The position numbers were made by a program, and so were the translations under genes. A stretch of DNA of 64,000 bases from NCBI GenBank assembly GCA_948474755.1, contig CAOLHI010002511.1:186001-250000 (forward strand), written 5' to 3'. This DNA is from Ctenosaura bakeri (Eukaryota > Chordata > Lepidosauria > Squamata > Iguanidae). The notes under the pieces were generated by a model. It saw only the letters and a list, made by a program, of their open reading frames with translations, was not told the origin of the DNA and did no database searches. Below are positions 1 through 11,532 of this stretch, piece after piece (position 1 is the first letter of the stretch; each line of letters opens with the position of its first letter).

Positions 1-932
1 AGCAATAGGTTAAATATAATTGAAAAGAATAGATTTAAGAATGAAATTATTATAGCAATAATAAGTACAAGGAGAATGAGATTTAGATACATGAAATAAA
101 AATATATAATCAAAATGATATACAATATGTTGAATAAGTACACAATGATAAAGGATCTGGAGAGAAATAATAATGTAAGCTATTTGCGTTGTGATTTTTC
201 TCTTTTTCACATTTATGTTATTCACATGGTGTTTTTGTTTTATTCTGTTATGTATTTTTCTTTTTTCTTTATAATAATAAAATAAAATAAAAAGAAGGGA
301 GGAAAAGGAAATGCATCCTCTTATATGAGATGACCCTCTTCTGATATTAGTGTATTTTAAACTAACATAGCATCCCTTCCAATTCCTAGTGACACAGTGA
401 GGAACTAGCTAGTTGCCTATCTTGAGCAGGAATTTTAGGGATAGCCCTGATTTGGGTAGGGTTATTTTGAAAAGGCAGAAAAAAGGACACATTTACCAAC
501 TGACTACATCAAACCACCCATCACCATGATGACTCTTACTTTAAATGCTCGTACTATATAACCTGTGCTCATTGCTACAATAATGTTTTTTCCCTAACCT
601 TCACTATATTTACATAACAGCAATTTTAATTGGTTATTTACTGGTATTTAATAACACCAACATTGCTCTGCTTACAATTGAATTTTCAATTCCTAACTAA
701 TTGTAAAATGACATGTGTTCAAATTTTCACAAAAAAACCCACTATGAACACATTGGCCTTAGTCTGAGTTTGTGATCCATTCATCCAATAATTTTATAAT
801 CATTGCAGATCCTGTTTGCTGAGTTCATAAAATTGGAACTCTTCTGAGTCCATTTGTAATGCCTTGTTACTTTGTTCCTGGGGGACTGGTGAACAAATGC
901 CCTTTCTTTATGTCCATTTTTCCCTGATCTAA
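1..932. other. AT-rich unannotated DNA
   Basis: No gene or recognisable repeat. A T-rich run (about 190-270) passes directly into an A-rich run (about 270-310), which could be a decayed retroposon tail. The open frames present are short and low in complexity. Confidence 0.6.
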
Positions 933-1129
933 GGGCCTTTCCACACTACACTGTTATAATGCCATTATTCCACTTTCAACATCCTATGGAGTCCTGGGGT
1001 TTGCAGTTTAGGGGCATTTGGAATTCTCAGCCAGAGAGTTCTTTGGCCTCACTAAACTACAAACCCCAGAATTCCACAGGATGTTGAACATGAAATAATA
1101 GCATTACAACAATGTAATGTGGAAAGGTT
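933..1129. mobile_element. Short palindromic MITE, Harbinger-like
   Basis: The left end GGGCCTTTCCACAC is answered by GTGGAAAGG at the right. The two halves form a long imperfect hairpin: the phrase around CAACATCCTATGG near 979 returns inverted near 1077. It has the same layout as the elements at 7214-7397 and 15081-15285. A clean target duplication is not visible here, so the ends are good to a few bases. Confidence 0.7.
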
Positions 1130-1353
1130 GTATAAGTCCCAGACACATCAAAACTGTTATTTGGTTTTAAAACAAAAAAACCTGCCAGTTTAAGACCAAA
1201 GTAAAGATGTTTCCTGTTCACTCTAGCTTCACAAAACTAAGATGCTTGAAGCTAAGGCTAATGCCTAAGTGATGTGTTCTTTGATCAAGAAACACTGGTA
1301 TGCAACTTTACAAATGTCACAAGGACTTGGAATGGCAGCCATGAAGGAACTAA

Positions 1354-1820
1354 GGCCCTTTCCTCACCGGGCTATTAAAACAGTGCAGAGCGACCTCTGA
1401 TGGAGGTCTTTTGCACCGTGGAGTGAACTGGATTGGACTACTTTTCGTAGTTCCGCACCTCAGTCTGCTCCAGAGCGACCGGAACTGGTTGCGCAGTGTG
1501 CTTTTTAAAAAGCTCTTTTAAGAGGTTTTTCAAAAGTACGGAGCATGCGACCCCATGTTGCTCCGTTGCCGCACTCCGGTGCAGATTTGCAGGCGCGCAC
1601 TAGTGTGTGCATGCAGATCTGCCGGGGGCGGGCTTTAGGTTGGCGAGCTTCTCTGGTTGGTGGAGAGCCTCCACCAACCAGAAGCCACCATTTTGAATGC
1701 CAGAGCAGTGCGGAGCAACAAGCTTGCACTGCTCCTCGTCCCGACGGACTCGATCGGATGAAGAAGAAATCCGGTGAGTCCCATTTCTGCCCGATTCACA
1801 CCCCACATGTGGAAAGGGCC
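1354..1820. mobile_element. Harbinger-like MITE, 467 bp, TAA target duplication
   Basis: Termini GGCCCTTTCC and GGAAAGGGCC are inverted repeats flanked on both sides by TAA (1351-1353 and 1821-1823). A 3 bp TWA-type duplication with GG-starting ends fits the PIF/Harbinger superfamily. There is no transposase frame; the overlapping open frames on both strands are by-products of its higher GC. The element at 37955-38410 is a relative in the opposite orientation, sharing the stretch around CCACCATTTTG. Confidence 0.85.
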
Positions 1821-1851
1821 TAAATATGGTCTTCAAGTAAAGATATATCAT

Positions 1852-2285
1852 CAAATACCAAAGTCAGGATAATCCACACCATAGTGTTTCCAGTTTCTAT
1901 GCATGGTAGTAAAAGCTGGACAGTGAAGAAAGGTGACAGGAAAAGAATCAACTTATTTGAATTGTGGTTTCATGGAGGGTCAAAAAGACAAATAAATAGG
2001 TCTGAAAGCAAATCAAGGCTGAACTCCTAACAGAAGTCAAAATGAATAAACTGAAGCTATTGTATTGTGACATACCATGATTTGATAGAAAAGATGGCAA
2101 TCCTAGGTAAAAGGAAAGACAGTAGGAAAAAGGGAAGACTGCAATACAAATGTATTGACTCGAGCAAAGAATTCATAGCCATGTGTTTGCAAGACCTGAG
2201 CAGGGCTATCACTAGCAATGTGTCTTGGAGAGTTCTTATTCATAGGGTCAGCAAAGACAAAATTCACTTCACAACAATTAACAAT
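1852..2285 (+). mobile_element. RTE/BovB-like LINE fragment (ORF C-terminal region)
   Basis: A broken coding remnant. The last part is still open and ends with residues of the form LQDLSRAI..VSWRVLIHRVSK, which resembles the C-terminal tail of RTE-clade LINE polyproteins (a K/R-rich segment, then DLSRA, then W..LIHRV.K). Upstream the phrase around AAAGCTGGACAGTGAAG (about 1912) belongs to the same region. It is frameshifted and inactive. The element at 45733-46122 is a minus-strand copy of the same stretch. Confidence 0.6.
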
Positions 2286-4374
2286 AACAGAAAATCTTAC
2301 AAATCTAATTTTTTAGCACAATTTGCAATTTACCCTCCCTGTACCCATATCTTGGCCTTGGTCTTTCAGGCCTAAATTAAATGGGGAGAATGGGATGCCC
2401 GGGGTGAGCAAATATGCCTCACCTTCTGCCACTGAATCTTGGTATACTGCTAGAGGAATCTTACAAAGAGCCGATCAATGTCAGTTTGCTGCTTGCATGA
2501 GTAGCTGAGAGGGGGTCCTCTTCACCCACATTTCTCCACCTTTATATTGGCTTTGTGTGACACTGCAGTGAGAATGAATTACAAGACATAGTTCAGCTTT
2601 CCCAGGAGTATGGGCAACAGCTAATGTAAGGTGTCATGGGTGAGTGAAGTCTAGTGTAAGGTACATGAAAGTTGTAGAGCTGGTTATCGTCTCACAAACA
2701 ATAATTTGTTGGGTTTAGGTGAGAATGAAACCTTACTGACCCCATATCTCTACAGTGGGAAGATAATGAGGTAAGGCACAGATAGCAATCTCAAAGAACT
2801 AACTCTGTACACCAAAGTGCTATGGTGCATTTACACACAAATCACATGATCCACATTCGGAAAAAATGAGTTGTTACATTTGCATGAATCACAGTCTCAT
2901 GTGCAATGTGAGCATCATTAACTTTCCATCAAAATCACTCAAATACAACTTTCCCTGATTATGTACACTTCAGCAGACTGGAACCATGATGATCACAGCA
3001 CATTCTACACCTGAAATGAGGGTGAAGGGAGGAGTGAATCCAAAGAATCTAGGATTACAACAATCATGTCCTTGACTCTTTCCAGACTAGCCTCAGGCTT
3101 AATCAAACTCAGTTGGTGTTTGAAGTGAGCAAAATTGCATTGCATCATTCCTGACATTAACACAGTCCTGGTTCTTTTGTTCCATGTGTATATTAAATGA
3201 CTTCCACATGTGTTTCATTTTTAATGAGTACATCATAAGGTCTCACGGTCACAAGCAATTGCCTTGCTTGTATATTGAACAGACTGCATCGCTATAATAT
3301 TTGGGGGGTGGAATGAAGGGAAAGGTGGCATCAGCCCTGCAGTGCTTCTTTGATGGGTGGAAGCTGGAAAATTGATAAAGCATGATTCCATCATACACAA
3401 ACATTGAAAATATCATTTCTCAGACAATAATTATTTCATGAAATATTTGTTTTCTTGATTTACCTAGCCCCATAGAAAAGGCTTCTACTGGAACATCTGA
3501 GGTGGGTGAATGGGAAGCAGAAGAACATTCTCAGAATGTCCTTGGAAAGTTGTTCCATTCTAGATGAAGTTTTCAGTTTAAGTTTGCAAAGATCCTAATC
3601 TCCTGAGGAACTGAATTCCTTGCTTGCTGTGCCCCTATCCCTGGCTAATGTTGTCCAGCTCTTGGCTCATGCTATAACCTCCTGCTACTGACTCATACTC
3701 TTTAGCAGGTGTTGATGTGGCAATGAGTTGGATTGTGCATTTTGTAGCATCAACTACTGGCTTCAAACTTTCAGATATTTTTTTAAAAAAGTAACATTTG
3801 CCCTTTTTTTTAACTCATAAGAAAATAAAGAATTACGTTTTTAAATTTTAACACTAATGGTAAATAACTAGCTTTGGTACCTTGGATTGTTAACTCCAAC
3901 TGTCATTGAAAGTAACCTTTCCAGCTTTAAATAAAAAGTGTGGCATTTTTGTAGCAATTTAATTCTCATGGCTGCATTTGAAAGAATTTTAGGAAAAGTT
4001 TTATGAGATACCTCAGTCTTTTGGCTGGAGAAGGCTAATTAATTCTGCTGAACTATATTTCCAAAGATACCTAGAATTTCTATTTTCACTACAGAATTAG
4101 CCCTTTTCTTCATAGGCTACCATGCTACTTTCAAGGCACTTAACTAAACTACAAATCGGATGGAGCCATGACAGATGAAGTGGTATAAAACTGGAACAAG
4201 TTTCTGACTAAAAGCGGAGGCAATTTTCACTAGAAGTCCAGCTTCACAACCAAACACCATTTCCATTAGCCCTCCAGCCACCTAGTGACTCTATCCCCCC
4301 CACAGCATGCTGCAAAGAGAGAGCAAAGGCACCGCCAAAGATTCCCACAGAGAAAATTGCTCTAGATTATGTTT
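2286..4374. other. Unannotated single-copy-looking DNA
   Basis: No gene or repeat was recognised on either strand. Short A/T homopolymer runs occur at about 3780-3840. Confidence 0.5.
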
Positions 4375-4470
4375 ATGCATTATTTATTCAATTTCTAGGC
4401 CGCCTTACCACCTAGTGCTCAAAGTGGTTTACAGAGAAATCAAAATAATCACAAAAATGATGATGCAAGC
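4375..4470 (-). mobile_element. LINE or SINE 3' tail fragment, L2-like
   Basis: The phrase GGCCGCCTTACCACC followed by a GGTTTACA motif is the reverse complement of the ending common to L2-like elements and the SINEs that copy their tails. Only about 100 bp is recognisable. Confidence 0.4.
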
Positions 4471-4930
4471 AAGACAGACAAGTCCAAGCTGGAGAAGAAA
4501 CAGAAAAGAAAACAGCTTTTATAGCCAAGGTGACCTTGTGGCCAGTTTCTTCCCAACCCCAAATTGGCCCCCAATTATATTCCTCAACCCTTCCAAAAAC
4601 ATTCTGCTAATGAACGTTTTAATTTGACTTTATATGCTTACTCAACAATGGGTGAAAAAGCACAAAAACTGAAACATCTTTTGGCACTTTGGGGCTGCGT
4701 GAATTGTCTGCTCTTCATGTATCTAAGATGCACTGAAGGTGTCTGTAACAAATTGTCCAAAAAAGATCAGTTCTAAGTCTGAAGTGTCAAATAGACTGTG
4801 GCTTGACAAACAATACAACATGTGTTCATTTTACAAATGTCACTATGTGATTCCTAGCACCAATAGCTTTGCATAGGGCCACTGTTAATATTGTAATCAT
4901 TATTTCTAGACAGGCAGACTTGTCAATAGA

Positions 4931-5539
4931 GAGCCAGCAAGGTGTAGTTGTCTGAGTATTGCACTATGATCCTGGAGACCAGGGTTCAGTTCTCTGATTG
5001 GCCATGGAAGCCCACTGGATGACCTTGGGCATGTCATGTAGGCCCTTTTTGCACGGCATTTGCTATGCAAAAGGGTGCCTGGAGCGTTGCGCGATTGTGA
5101 GGAGTGATCTACACGACACACTCACAATCGCACAGCACTCCAGGGTAGGGCAGGCGCCGCTCGTGCACTTTTTTGTTTTCAGCTTTCAGCCAAAAATGGT
5201 GCACGATCGTACATTGCTCCAGGGCCCCGCGCCCACTTGCTGTGCGTGCAGAGCCTGTGGAGCTGCAGCTCAACCTGGGAAAGTCCCAGGCTGTGCTGCG
5301 GAAGGAAGAGGCGAGACTCTCGCGCTGCCTGCTCTGGAGCAGGCAGCTCGTGTGGAGCGGAAGCAGTGGGGACGCAAGAGCCTCTCACTGGAGGCTGCTT
5401 GAGCAGTCCCCGCACCCCAGTGCCTTTAAAAAGGTAAGCTGCAGAAAGGGCCATACTCTCAGTCACAGAAAATCCTGTGATAGGTTCACCTTAGTGCCTC
5501 CATAAGTCAGAATACAACTTGAAGGCACACAACAAGAAG
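4931..5539 (+). mobile_element. tRNA-derived SINE split by a MITE
   Basis: The left part (4931-5040) starts GAGCCAGCAAGGTGTAG and has a box-B-like GGTTCAGTTC near 4983 and then TGACCTTGGGCATGTCAT. The right part (5453-5539) resumes with CTCTCAGTCACAG and ends in CTTGAAGGCACACAACAAG. The halves join into the same SINE seen at 56235-56400, so the MITE at 5041-5452 landed inside it. Confidence 0.8.
5041..5452. mobile_element. Harbinger-like MITE, 412 bp, inside a SINE
   Basis: Ends are GGCCCTTTTTGCAC and GCAGAAAGGGCC. The flanking triplets GTA and ATA differ by one base, a slightly decayed 3 bp duplication. Inside are a hairpin at 5090-5132 and the family's second palindrome near 5178-5200. The core phrase CCTGGGAAAGTCCCAG links it to the copies at 17859, 21637 and 26728. 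The overlapping open frames on both strands are shadows of its GC content. Confidence 0.85.
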
Positions 5540-7213
5540 ACTTGTTTAAGTCTGCCACAGCAAAATAACAGTCTTGTGACAACTTAAAAGACAACTTAAA
5601 AGACAAACCTATGTTTTATTCTTTAAGATAATGCAAAACTCTCTATTGCAGTTGCCATTAGCCATATTTTCTGCATTTCATTTGTCTTTTACCTTATTGT
5701 TCATCCCCTACCCCATACTACTGTAACCATGTGTACACTTCATAATGCTTCTGATGAACTACACTATAGTCCACAATACTTTATGGCTAAAACCCAACAT
5801 GATGCTGGAAGAGCATCAAGATTTTCAATCCCTGAAAAGGTTGCAAAATTTCATTCCCTTACCAAAAATGTTAAATCCATCAATATGGGAATGTGGAGTG
5901 CTGCTGCTGCTTACTGAATACAAAGAAGGGTTGTGAGACATCATGATAAGGAATTTTTAGTTTTAGTTTTACCTACAGCAATTAGTTTGAACGTTTCCAA
6001 GCACTGGAGAGATGCAGAAGAATTGTCTTTAAGAAGTTATTTAGACAGAAGCTAGACACCATTGCTGATGGTTAACTTGATCCACTTTGAACTTGAGCCT
6101 GGCTGGCCTGAATTGGCCAAGTTCAGTTGAGGATTTGGGTGAATAAGTTTCAGAGTTATAACTTTTTTGATAATGTGACCATGCTCCAAATCCTTGCTCG
6201 TTCTTGGTGCCCTTTTCCAAATTTTTGCCCCCTCTAGGATATCCTATCTGAGATCTCAGTGGATCTGAATGATACAGCAGCAGGAAGAGCTTTGTCACTG
6301 AGGCTCAGTGAGTGTCACAGAAGACTTAAGCAGGGCTTGGGATAGCCCATGGGGTTCACCACTCACATAGCGTAAGAAGAGCAGTTCTATTTTCTCTGTG
6401 TTTATACAAGGAAGAGGATGTGGCTGGGGATGGGGTGGTGGGAAAGGAGTCTGCCTGATTTCTAGGGACAGGGATTGATACAGCCAAAACAGTATGGGTG
6501 GGGTGGCTTAGAAATTGCCTATGTCTCTCATACTGCCTTGGATGTATAGACACCACCTCCCAAGGAAACCGGGCATCAATTAACTGGTGGCTTGAAGCCA
6601 GCAGCTTCCTTGTTGCATTCCCGTAGCCACTACTAGCTATTTCTTTTTTTTTCACCTCTGCCACCACTCCATCATCATTTTCTTCCTGCCACTATTGCTC
6701 TCAGCTCTCCTTTAAGGTATAATTTGCTAGCAGATACAACAAGATCCTGGGCCCTGAATTACTGAAAAATTAATTAGTTTAGTTCCAATGCCCAAAAATA
6801 GTTAGCTGCCATCAATTGTTAAAAGTAGCTTTATACCTTCCCATTTCTTGAAAATATCTTTTTGAGTTACTTAAGAATGTTACATTATTAATTTATTTTA
6901 CTTTCTTTGCTTCTGTCTTTTTATTTTGTAATTTTGTTAAAGATTAAAATAGAAATAAAAATGTCCAAATACTAGAAGTCACTGGTCTATGGTACAAAAT
7001 GCAGTCTGTTCCTATGTACCTTGTCATTGCCATAGCACCCATAGTAGGACAAGAGTCAATAACATGAGGATGTGCTTGACTCCATCAGTTATGAAATTTC
7101 TCCACCAGTTAGTAATGCCACAGTACTGCAGTTATAAAAATACATTTAAAAATTAGTCACACAGGAAAGGAGTAATATTATCCTTCACGGAGATAAAATT
7201 CCAGTGTAACTTA
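5540..7213. other. Unannotated DNA
   Basis: No gene or recognised repeat. The frames at 6041-6298 and 6356-6667 (minus strand) have no familiar domain and no sign of splice context. Confidence 0.5.
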
Positions 7214-7397
7214 GGCCATTTCTGCATTGACTGTTATAGCACTATTAGTCCACTTTCAACATCCTAGGGAATCCTGAGGTTTGCAATTTAGGAAGGGGCA
7301 TTTAGAATTCTCAGCCAGAAAGTATTTTGGCCTCAGTAAACTACAAACCCCAGAATTCCACAGGATGTTGAAAGTGAAGTAATAAGCAGAAATGGCC
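7214..7397. mobile_element. Palindromic Harbinger-like MITE, 184 bp, TTA duplication
   Basis: Ends GGCCATTTCTGCA and GCAGAAATGGCC are near-perfect inverted repeats, flanked by TTA at 7211-7213 and 7398-7400. The interior folds on itself: ACTTTCAACATCCTAGG on the left pairs with the CACAGGATGTTGAAAGT region on the right. Confidence 0.9.
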
Positions 7398-7682
7398 TTA
7401 GTTATGTGATTCCTATTACAAATAACTAATTATTTTAATTAGTGACTCCCACACTCTGGATGTGGAAACATGTCAGTCAGTCACCATGCTAGACAAGAAT
7501 TTCATTCTTATGCAGTCCAAGGTGGCCATGTCTGATCTGTATCAAAGTTTTGTATTTCAATCCAAGCCATTTTTTTCTCCCCCTAATGCCCCAAAATGAT
7601 TTTGCTAGCATTTTTGCTTTGCCAAAGGAATTTAATAGTCTGTATGCAATTAAGTTATGTTTAGGCAAAGGTACTTAGAAAT

Positions 7683-7800
7683 ATCAACCAGAAACCTCCT
7701 CTAGTGCCTTGCCAAATTACAATGCCCAGGATTCCATAAGCTGCAGTTGTGGCAGTTGAACTAGAATCATAATACTATAACTGTGTCCTGTGAAAGGTCT
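7683..7800. mobile_element. Partial palindromic MITE (second family)
   Basis: Holds the right half of a family also seen at 9512-9690, 56108-56490 and 58940-59190: a CAGGATTCCATA-like core, then GTTGAACTAGAATCATAATACTATAACTG. The left half is degraded. Confidence 0.5.
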
Positions 7801-8819
7801 CATGCTGCTGTTGTTGGAATAATGGTACTGTTCCTGGCACACGTAATTGATCATATCTGATTCAGACTACATTGTCCATATAGGACTCTTAAACCACAAG
7901 GCAGCCCTGTCTAAGCAAGTACAACTTGCTTCTACTAAAAAAAAAAAAAAAAGTAAGTGATTCTTGGGTTTCTTCCCACCCAGTGCAATTATCACCTCTT
8001 ACTTTTTGCTCCTCCCTTTCGAAATATTTTGTCCAGTCATAGTATTCCATAGGCTTCTCAAAGAACATTTCGACAAAGGAGATATTGTCCGTTTCTGGCA
8101 GGCTTCATTCTTGGACCCTTTTGTCCTTTTTTATTGTAAGGCTAGGAGCCAGGAGTTCAAAAGGAGATTCACATCATAAGTCTGTTACTGGGCCGTATCA
8201 TTTTATACTGGAGTCAAGGGATCAAATGCTTCTCTTACGTATACAAACTTTTTCCATTCACAATTGTCTCCTGCTTCAGTCTACCCAAAGCTGAGGAAAA
8301 CATACATATTTGCATGGTGGGCTGTGGTTCAGATGATTCATATATTAATGTATATCATTATATATCTCAGTCCCTTCAGTCACTGTCAGCTGATTGTGAG
8401 CTGCCTAGCTCAAATGACATGTGATTAGATGGCTTGAGGTGATTTTGTTGGTTAACTCATTTATGAGTTCCCTTTCAGATAACTAAGCTCTTAAAATAAT
8501 TTACTTAAGCAAGACCAAGCATACATAGTATTCTTTTTTTAATTAGCATGGTTTATATAACCTTTTTATATATACATGGATTCATAGAATATATAGACTC
8601 AGTCCTGACACACAGTCTTTCTTTAGGGTCACACCAATGCCCAGAGCAGCTATTTTTATTCCAACTAGAATATTGCTGTCTGGAAGTCACACATAGTAGA
8701 GAGAAACTATCCAGTCAATAACAAATCCAAATCAGGTTAGGGATGGTACAATGTGGTACAGTGTCAAATTGCATACCCAAGAGGGAGTGCCTGGCAATTT
8801 AGGATGCTTGACACTACCC
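7801..8819. other. Unannotated DNA with an A16 run
   Basis: No gene seen. A16 lies at 7937-7952 and may be an old retroposon tail, but no body was recognised upstream of it. Confidence 0.5.
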
Positions 8820-9490
8820 CAGTTTTGGAAGTGGGTGAGTGGTGAAGGGGACGAAGGGGCAGATGTGATGTTTGAAGCACATGGGGAATAAGTGTTGCCT
8901 TTCCCTGCACTTGAAGGTGGGCCACTGTACCAACTGAACTATTGATAATCTTAACCAGGAGCTTTGAAGAAAAGATGAGGAGCTCAGTTTTGAACATGAT
9001 GAGCTTGAGTCTCTAAGGAAATACCCAAGGGAATATATTAGAGACAGAGGTGGAGACACAGAATTGGATGGAAAGGAAAAGATATAGGATAGAGAAGTAG
9101 AGCTGGAACTATCGCCAGGCATATTGGTGCTACTGAACATTATTGGAAGTGATAGAGAAATCAGTAACAAAATCTACAGAGAAAAGGATATGGGTACAGT
9201 GCTATGAGGAGAGAGGAAAGGCCAAGAAATAACATCCTGCTGTGGAGATACTGAAAAGTGATTTTATAGGTAGGAGAATCACCAGCTGAGGACTGAATCC
9301 AGAGATAACAAGAGCATAAATGGAATCAAGTAGAAAAGAATAATGAGATACTTCAATGATGGCAGAAGGGTCAAAAAAAGGATAAGGGCTGAGTAGTCAT
9401 TTTGGAGATTTAGCAATAAGGAGGCCATCTGCATTTTCATGATTACAAAGTCAGCTGAGATAGGAAGTAGGCGTCTTAGCAGATGCACTC
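8820..9490. repeat. Possible old interspersed repeat, unclassified
   Basis: Purine-rich text with repeated phrases such as AGAGACAGAGGTGGAGACA and GGAAGTGATAGAGAAATCAG resembles an untranslated part of an ancient LINE from memory only. The minus-strand frames here are low complexity (Ser/Leu rich) and are not believable as genes. Confidence 0.25.
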
Positions 9491-9511
9491 GCAGATATCG
9501 CAGGTTACCAA

Positions 9512-9690
9512 TAGCAATGGCTGTATGCTACGGAATCCTGGAATCTGGAGTTTTGTGATGTATTTACAATTTTCTATGGGAGAGTTCTAGTGCTCTACCA
9601 AACTACAACTCCTAGAATTCCGTAGGACACAGCTATGGAAGTTAAATTGGAATCATAATGCTATAATTGTGTAGTATGAATGAAGATGAA
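9512..9690. mobile_element. Palindromic MITE (second family), about 180 bp
   Basis: CTACGGAATCCTGGAATC on the left is inverted as CTCCTAGAATTCCGTAGG on the right, with the ending AATCATAATGCTATAATTGTGTAG. Same family as 58940-59190 and 56108-56490. The outer ends are decayed and I could not fix a duplication. Confidence 0.6.
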
Positions 9691-9786
9691 GAGGGATGAC
9701 TTCGGGATGTCTTTGTGAACAGAATCATTATATGATTTAGTCATTAGACAGAACTGATCATACTGTTCTTTTCAGTGGAGCTATCT

Positions 9787-10066
9787 GTGGCCTCAGATAG
9801 AACAGTGAGGATGTTGGACTGTTATTTGAGAGATCCAGGTATCAGGTAATTATTTTGAACTAGAATTTTTTAAAAAATATTGCACTAAGATTTCAAAGAT
9901 CCACTGAGCTATAAAACTGATCTTAGCCCAGTCCCTCTCTCTCAGTCTGATCTACTTCACAGGATTATTCTGAAGATAAAGCAGGGAAGGAGTATGCTTC
10001 CTTGAATTCACTGTAGGAAGGGTGAAATAAAAGTGTTATTATAAAAGAATACAATAAATAAATAAC
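9787..10066 (+). mobile_element. tRNA-derived SINE, decayed
   Basis: Reads as tRNA head (AGAACAGTGAGGATGTTGGACT, then GAGATCCAGGTATC), a middle with CTACTTCACAGGATTATTCTGAAGATAAA, and an AATAAATAAATAA tail ending near 10066. This is a different SINE body from the 4931 family. Confidence 0.6.
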
Positions 10067-10916
10067 TAATCAGGATGCTCCTATGATACTTCAAATTGAC
10101 ATAAATGCTCTAAATTCATGTAAGCCAATCACTGCAAGCTTTGCAGTCATATATACTCATTCTTCTCAACCTCTAGAGAGGCTTCATCTGGCATGCCATG
10201 GAAAACACTGTTCTGTATCTTGAATCTAGCAAGCAATTTCTTGGTATGTAACATCTATGCCCATCTTTTCCACTATCTACAAGGTAGTAGATATAGAGCA
10301 GCACATTAAAATGCATTTATAAAGAGCCTATTTTCTATTACTATCTCAAAGGAAATGTGCCAGAAAAGACTCAGCTTTCAAAAATTACAGTGTTTCTGAA
10401 CATAAATGGATAGGTAGGTTTTTAGCTGTCTATTTCTTAAAAGCAAAAGGAGGAATAAGGATAAGGATAAAAATGCTGTCATCCTACTATTTTAAAACTT
10501 CATGTAGTGAAAATGTGTAACATTTGAAAACTCACATATCAGATTACTTGAGAGACAAGTTTCACAAAGAAACAGTTATTCCATTCTTTCTTGGAAAGCC
10601 TGCATCCTTACTGATAGCCAGTACAAAAAGTTCAGATCAGGTGATAAAAAACTTAATTGTGCAGGAATTTATACTTGATGTTTCATGATTCTGGTTTGTT
10701 TTATCTAGGATTTTGCTCACAGGCCTCATCCCTTGCCTTTGTGTGAATCTTGATGTGGCTTCATAATATTTGTGTATGTATTTATTATTTATTTTAAAAT
10801 CTTGAACCATCTTTCAGGGCATCCCCCCCACCACAAACTAGTCCAAAAAAACAACTGCTAAAAAAAACATAACATAAAACAATGTGTGCAACAAATTATA
10901 ATTTCTGAACAATCAT
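10067..10916. other. Unannotated DNA
   Basis: No gene seen. The A/T-rich text at 10777-10900, with TATTTATTATTTATTTTAAAAT and a later CCCCCCACC, may be a minus-strand LINE tail, but this is weak. Confidence 0.4.
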
Positions 10917-11155
10917 TTAAACCTTTAATACATTTGCATTCTCCTGGGAAGAGCACATTTGTAGTTTGGGGATGCTCATAGACCCAGCTTTGTTACTTGA
11001 GGCCCAAGTGGGTCCCAGAGGCACAGAGTGCCTGTTATCAGCTTGAGGTGATATGTCAACTACACCCCTATCCTGTCTGCAGTTCCTTCTGTGTACTGGT
11101 AACTTCTGGTCTAGACTACTGCAGTGCACTGGATATATTTGAAGATGGTCTAGAA
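10917..11155 (+). mobile_element. L2-like LINE ORF fragment
   Basis: The text from TACTTGAGGCCCAAGTGG (about 10995) to GGTCTAGACTACTGCAGTGCACTGG (about 11108-11133) matches the late coding region of L2-like LINEs, where a conserved phrase meaning roughly TSRLDYCNAL occurs. Stops and shifts are present. It is cut at 11155 by a hAT insertion, and I do not recognise its continuation past 13191. Confidence 0.55.
11148..11155. repeat. 8 bp target site duplication, left copy
   Basis: GTCTAGAA. The identical octamer is at 13184-13191, exactly outside the other end of the hAT element. Confidence 0.9.
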
Positions 11156-11218
11156 CAGTGGTTCTCAACCTGTGGGTCACGACCCCTTTGGGGGTCGAAC
11201 AACCCTTTCACAGAGGTC

Positions 11219-11261
11219 GCCTAAGACCATCGGAAAATACGTATTTCCGATGGTCTTAGGC
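11219..11261. repeat. Near-perfect 43 nt palindrome in the hAT left arm
   Basis: GCCTAAGACCATCGGAAA is mirrored by TTTCCGATGGTCTTAGGC, with only ATACGTA between and one extra A in the left arm. In SPIN-type elements this palindrome is a subterminal feature. Confidence 0.9.
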
Positions 11262-11399
11262 TCCATTCCCTCCTTGGTGGTGGTGCACAAGCGCGAACCA
11301 CGCGCTCGAGTCCTCCTGCCCCCTTTGGCTTTCCGGTGGTTGCGGTGAGGAGCACCGTCGTCTCCCTCTAGAATTGGAGGAGAGTTGATCCCTTAAAAG

Positions 11400-11416
11400 G
11401 TTGGGAACCCACTGTT
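11400..11416. other. Second hAT-like end inside the element
   Basis: GGTTGGGAACCCACTG reads as the right-hand terminus of a hAT element (reverse complement begins CAGTGGGTTCCCAACC). It may be a relic of an internal rearrangement or an earlier, shorter element. No matching 8 bp duplication was found. Confidence 0.4.
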
Positions 11417-11532
11417 TAAGAAAGAAACAGTGGGAGGAACACCCCCTTGGAAAAGCAGGTTCAGAGCCGCCAGCAAAGGGCTCGAAACCCCATGTTTAGG
11501 CTTGAACAAAAAACAACAAACTTCAAGACTGA

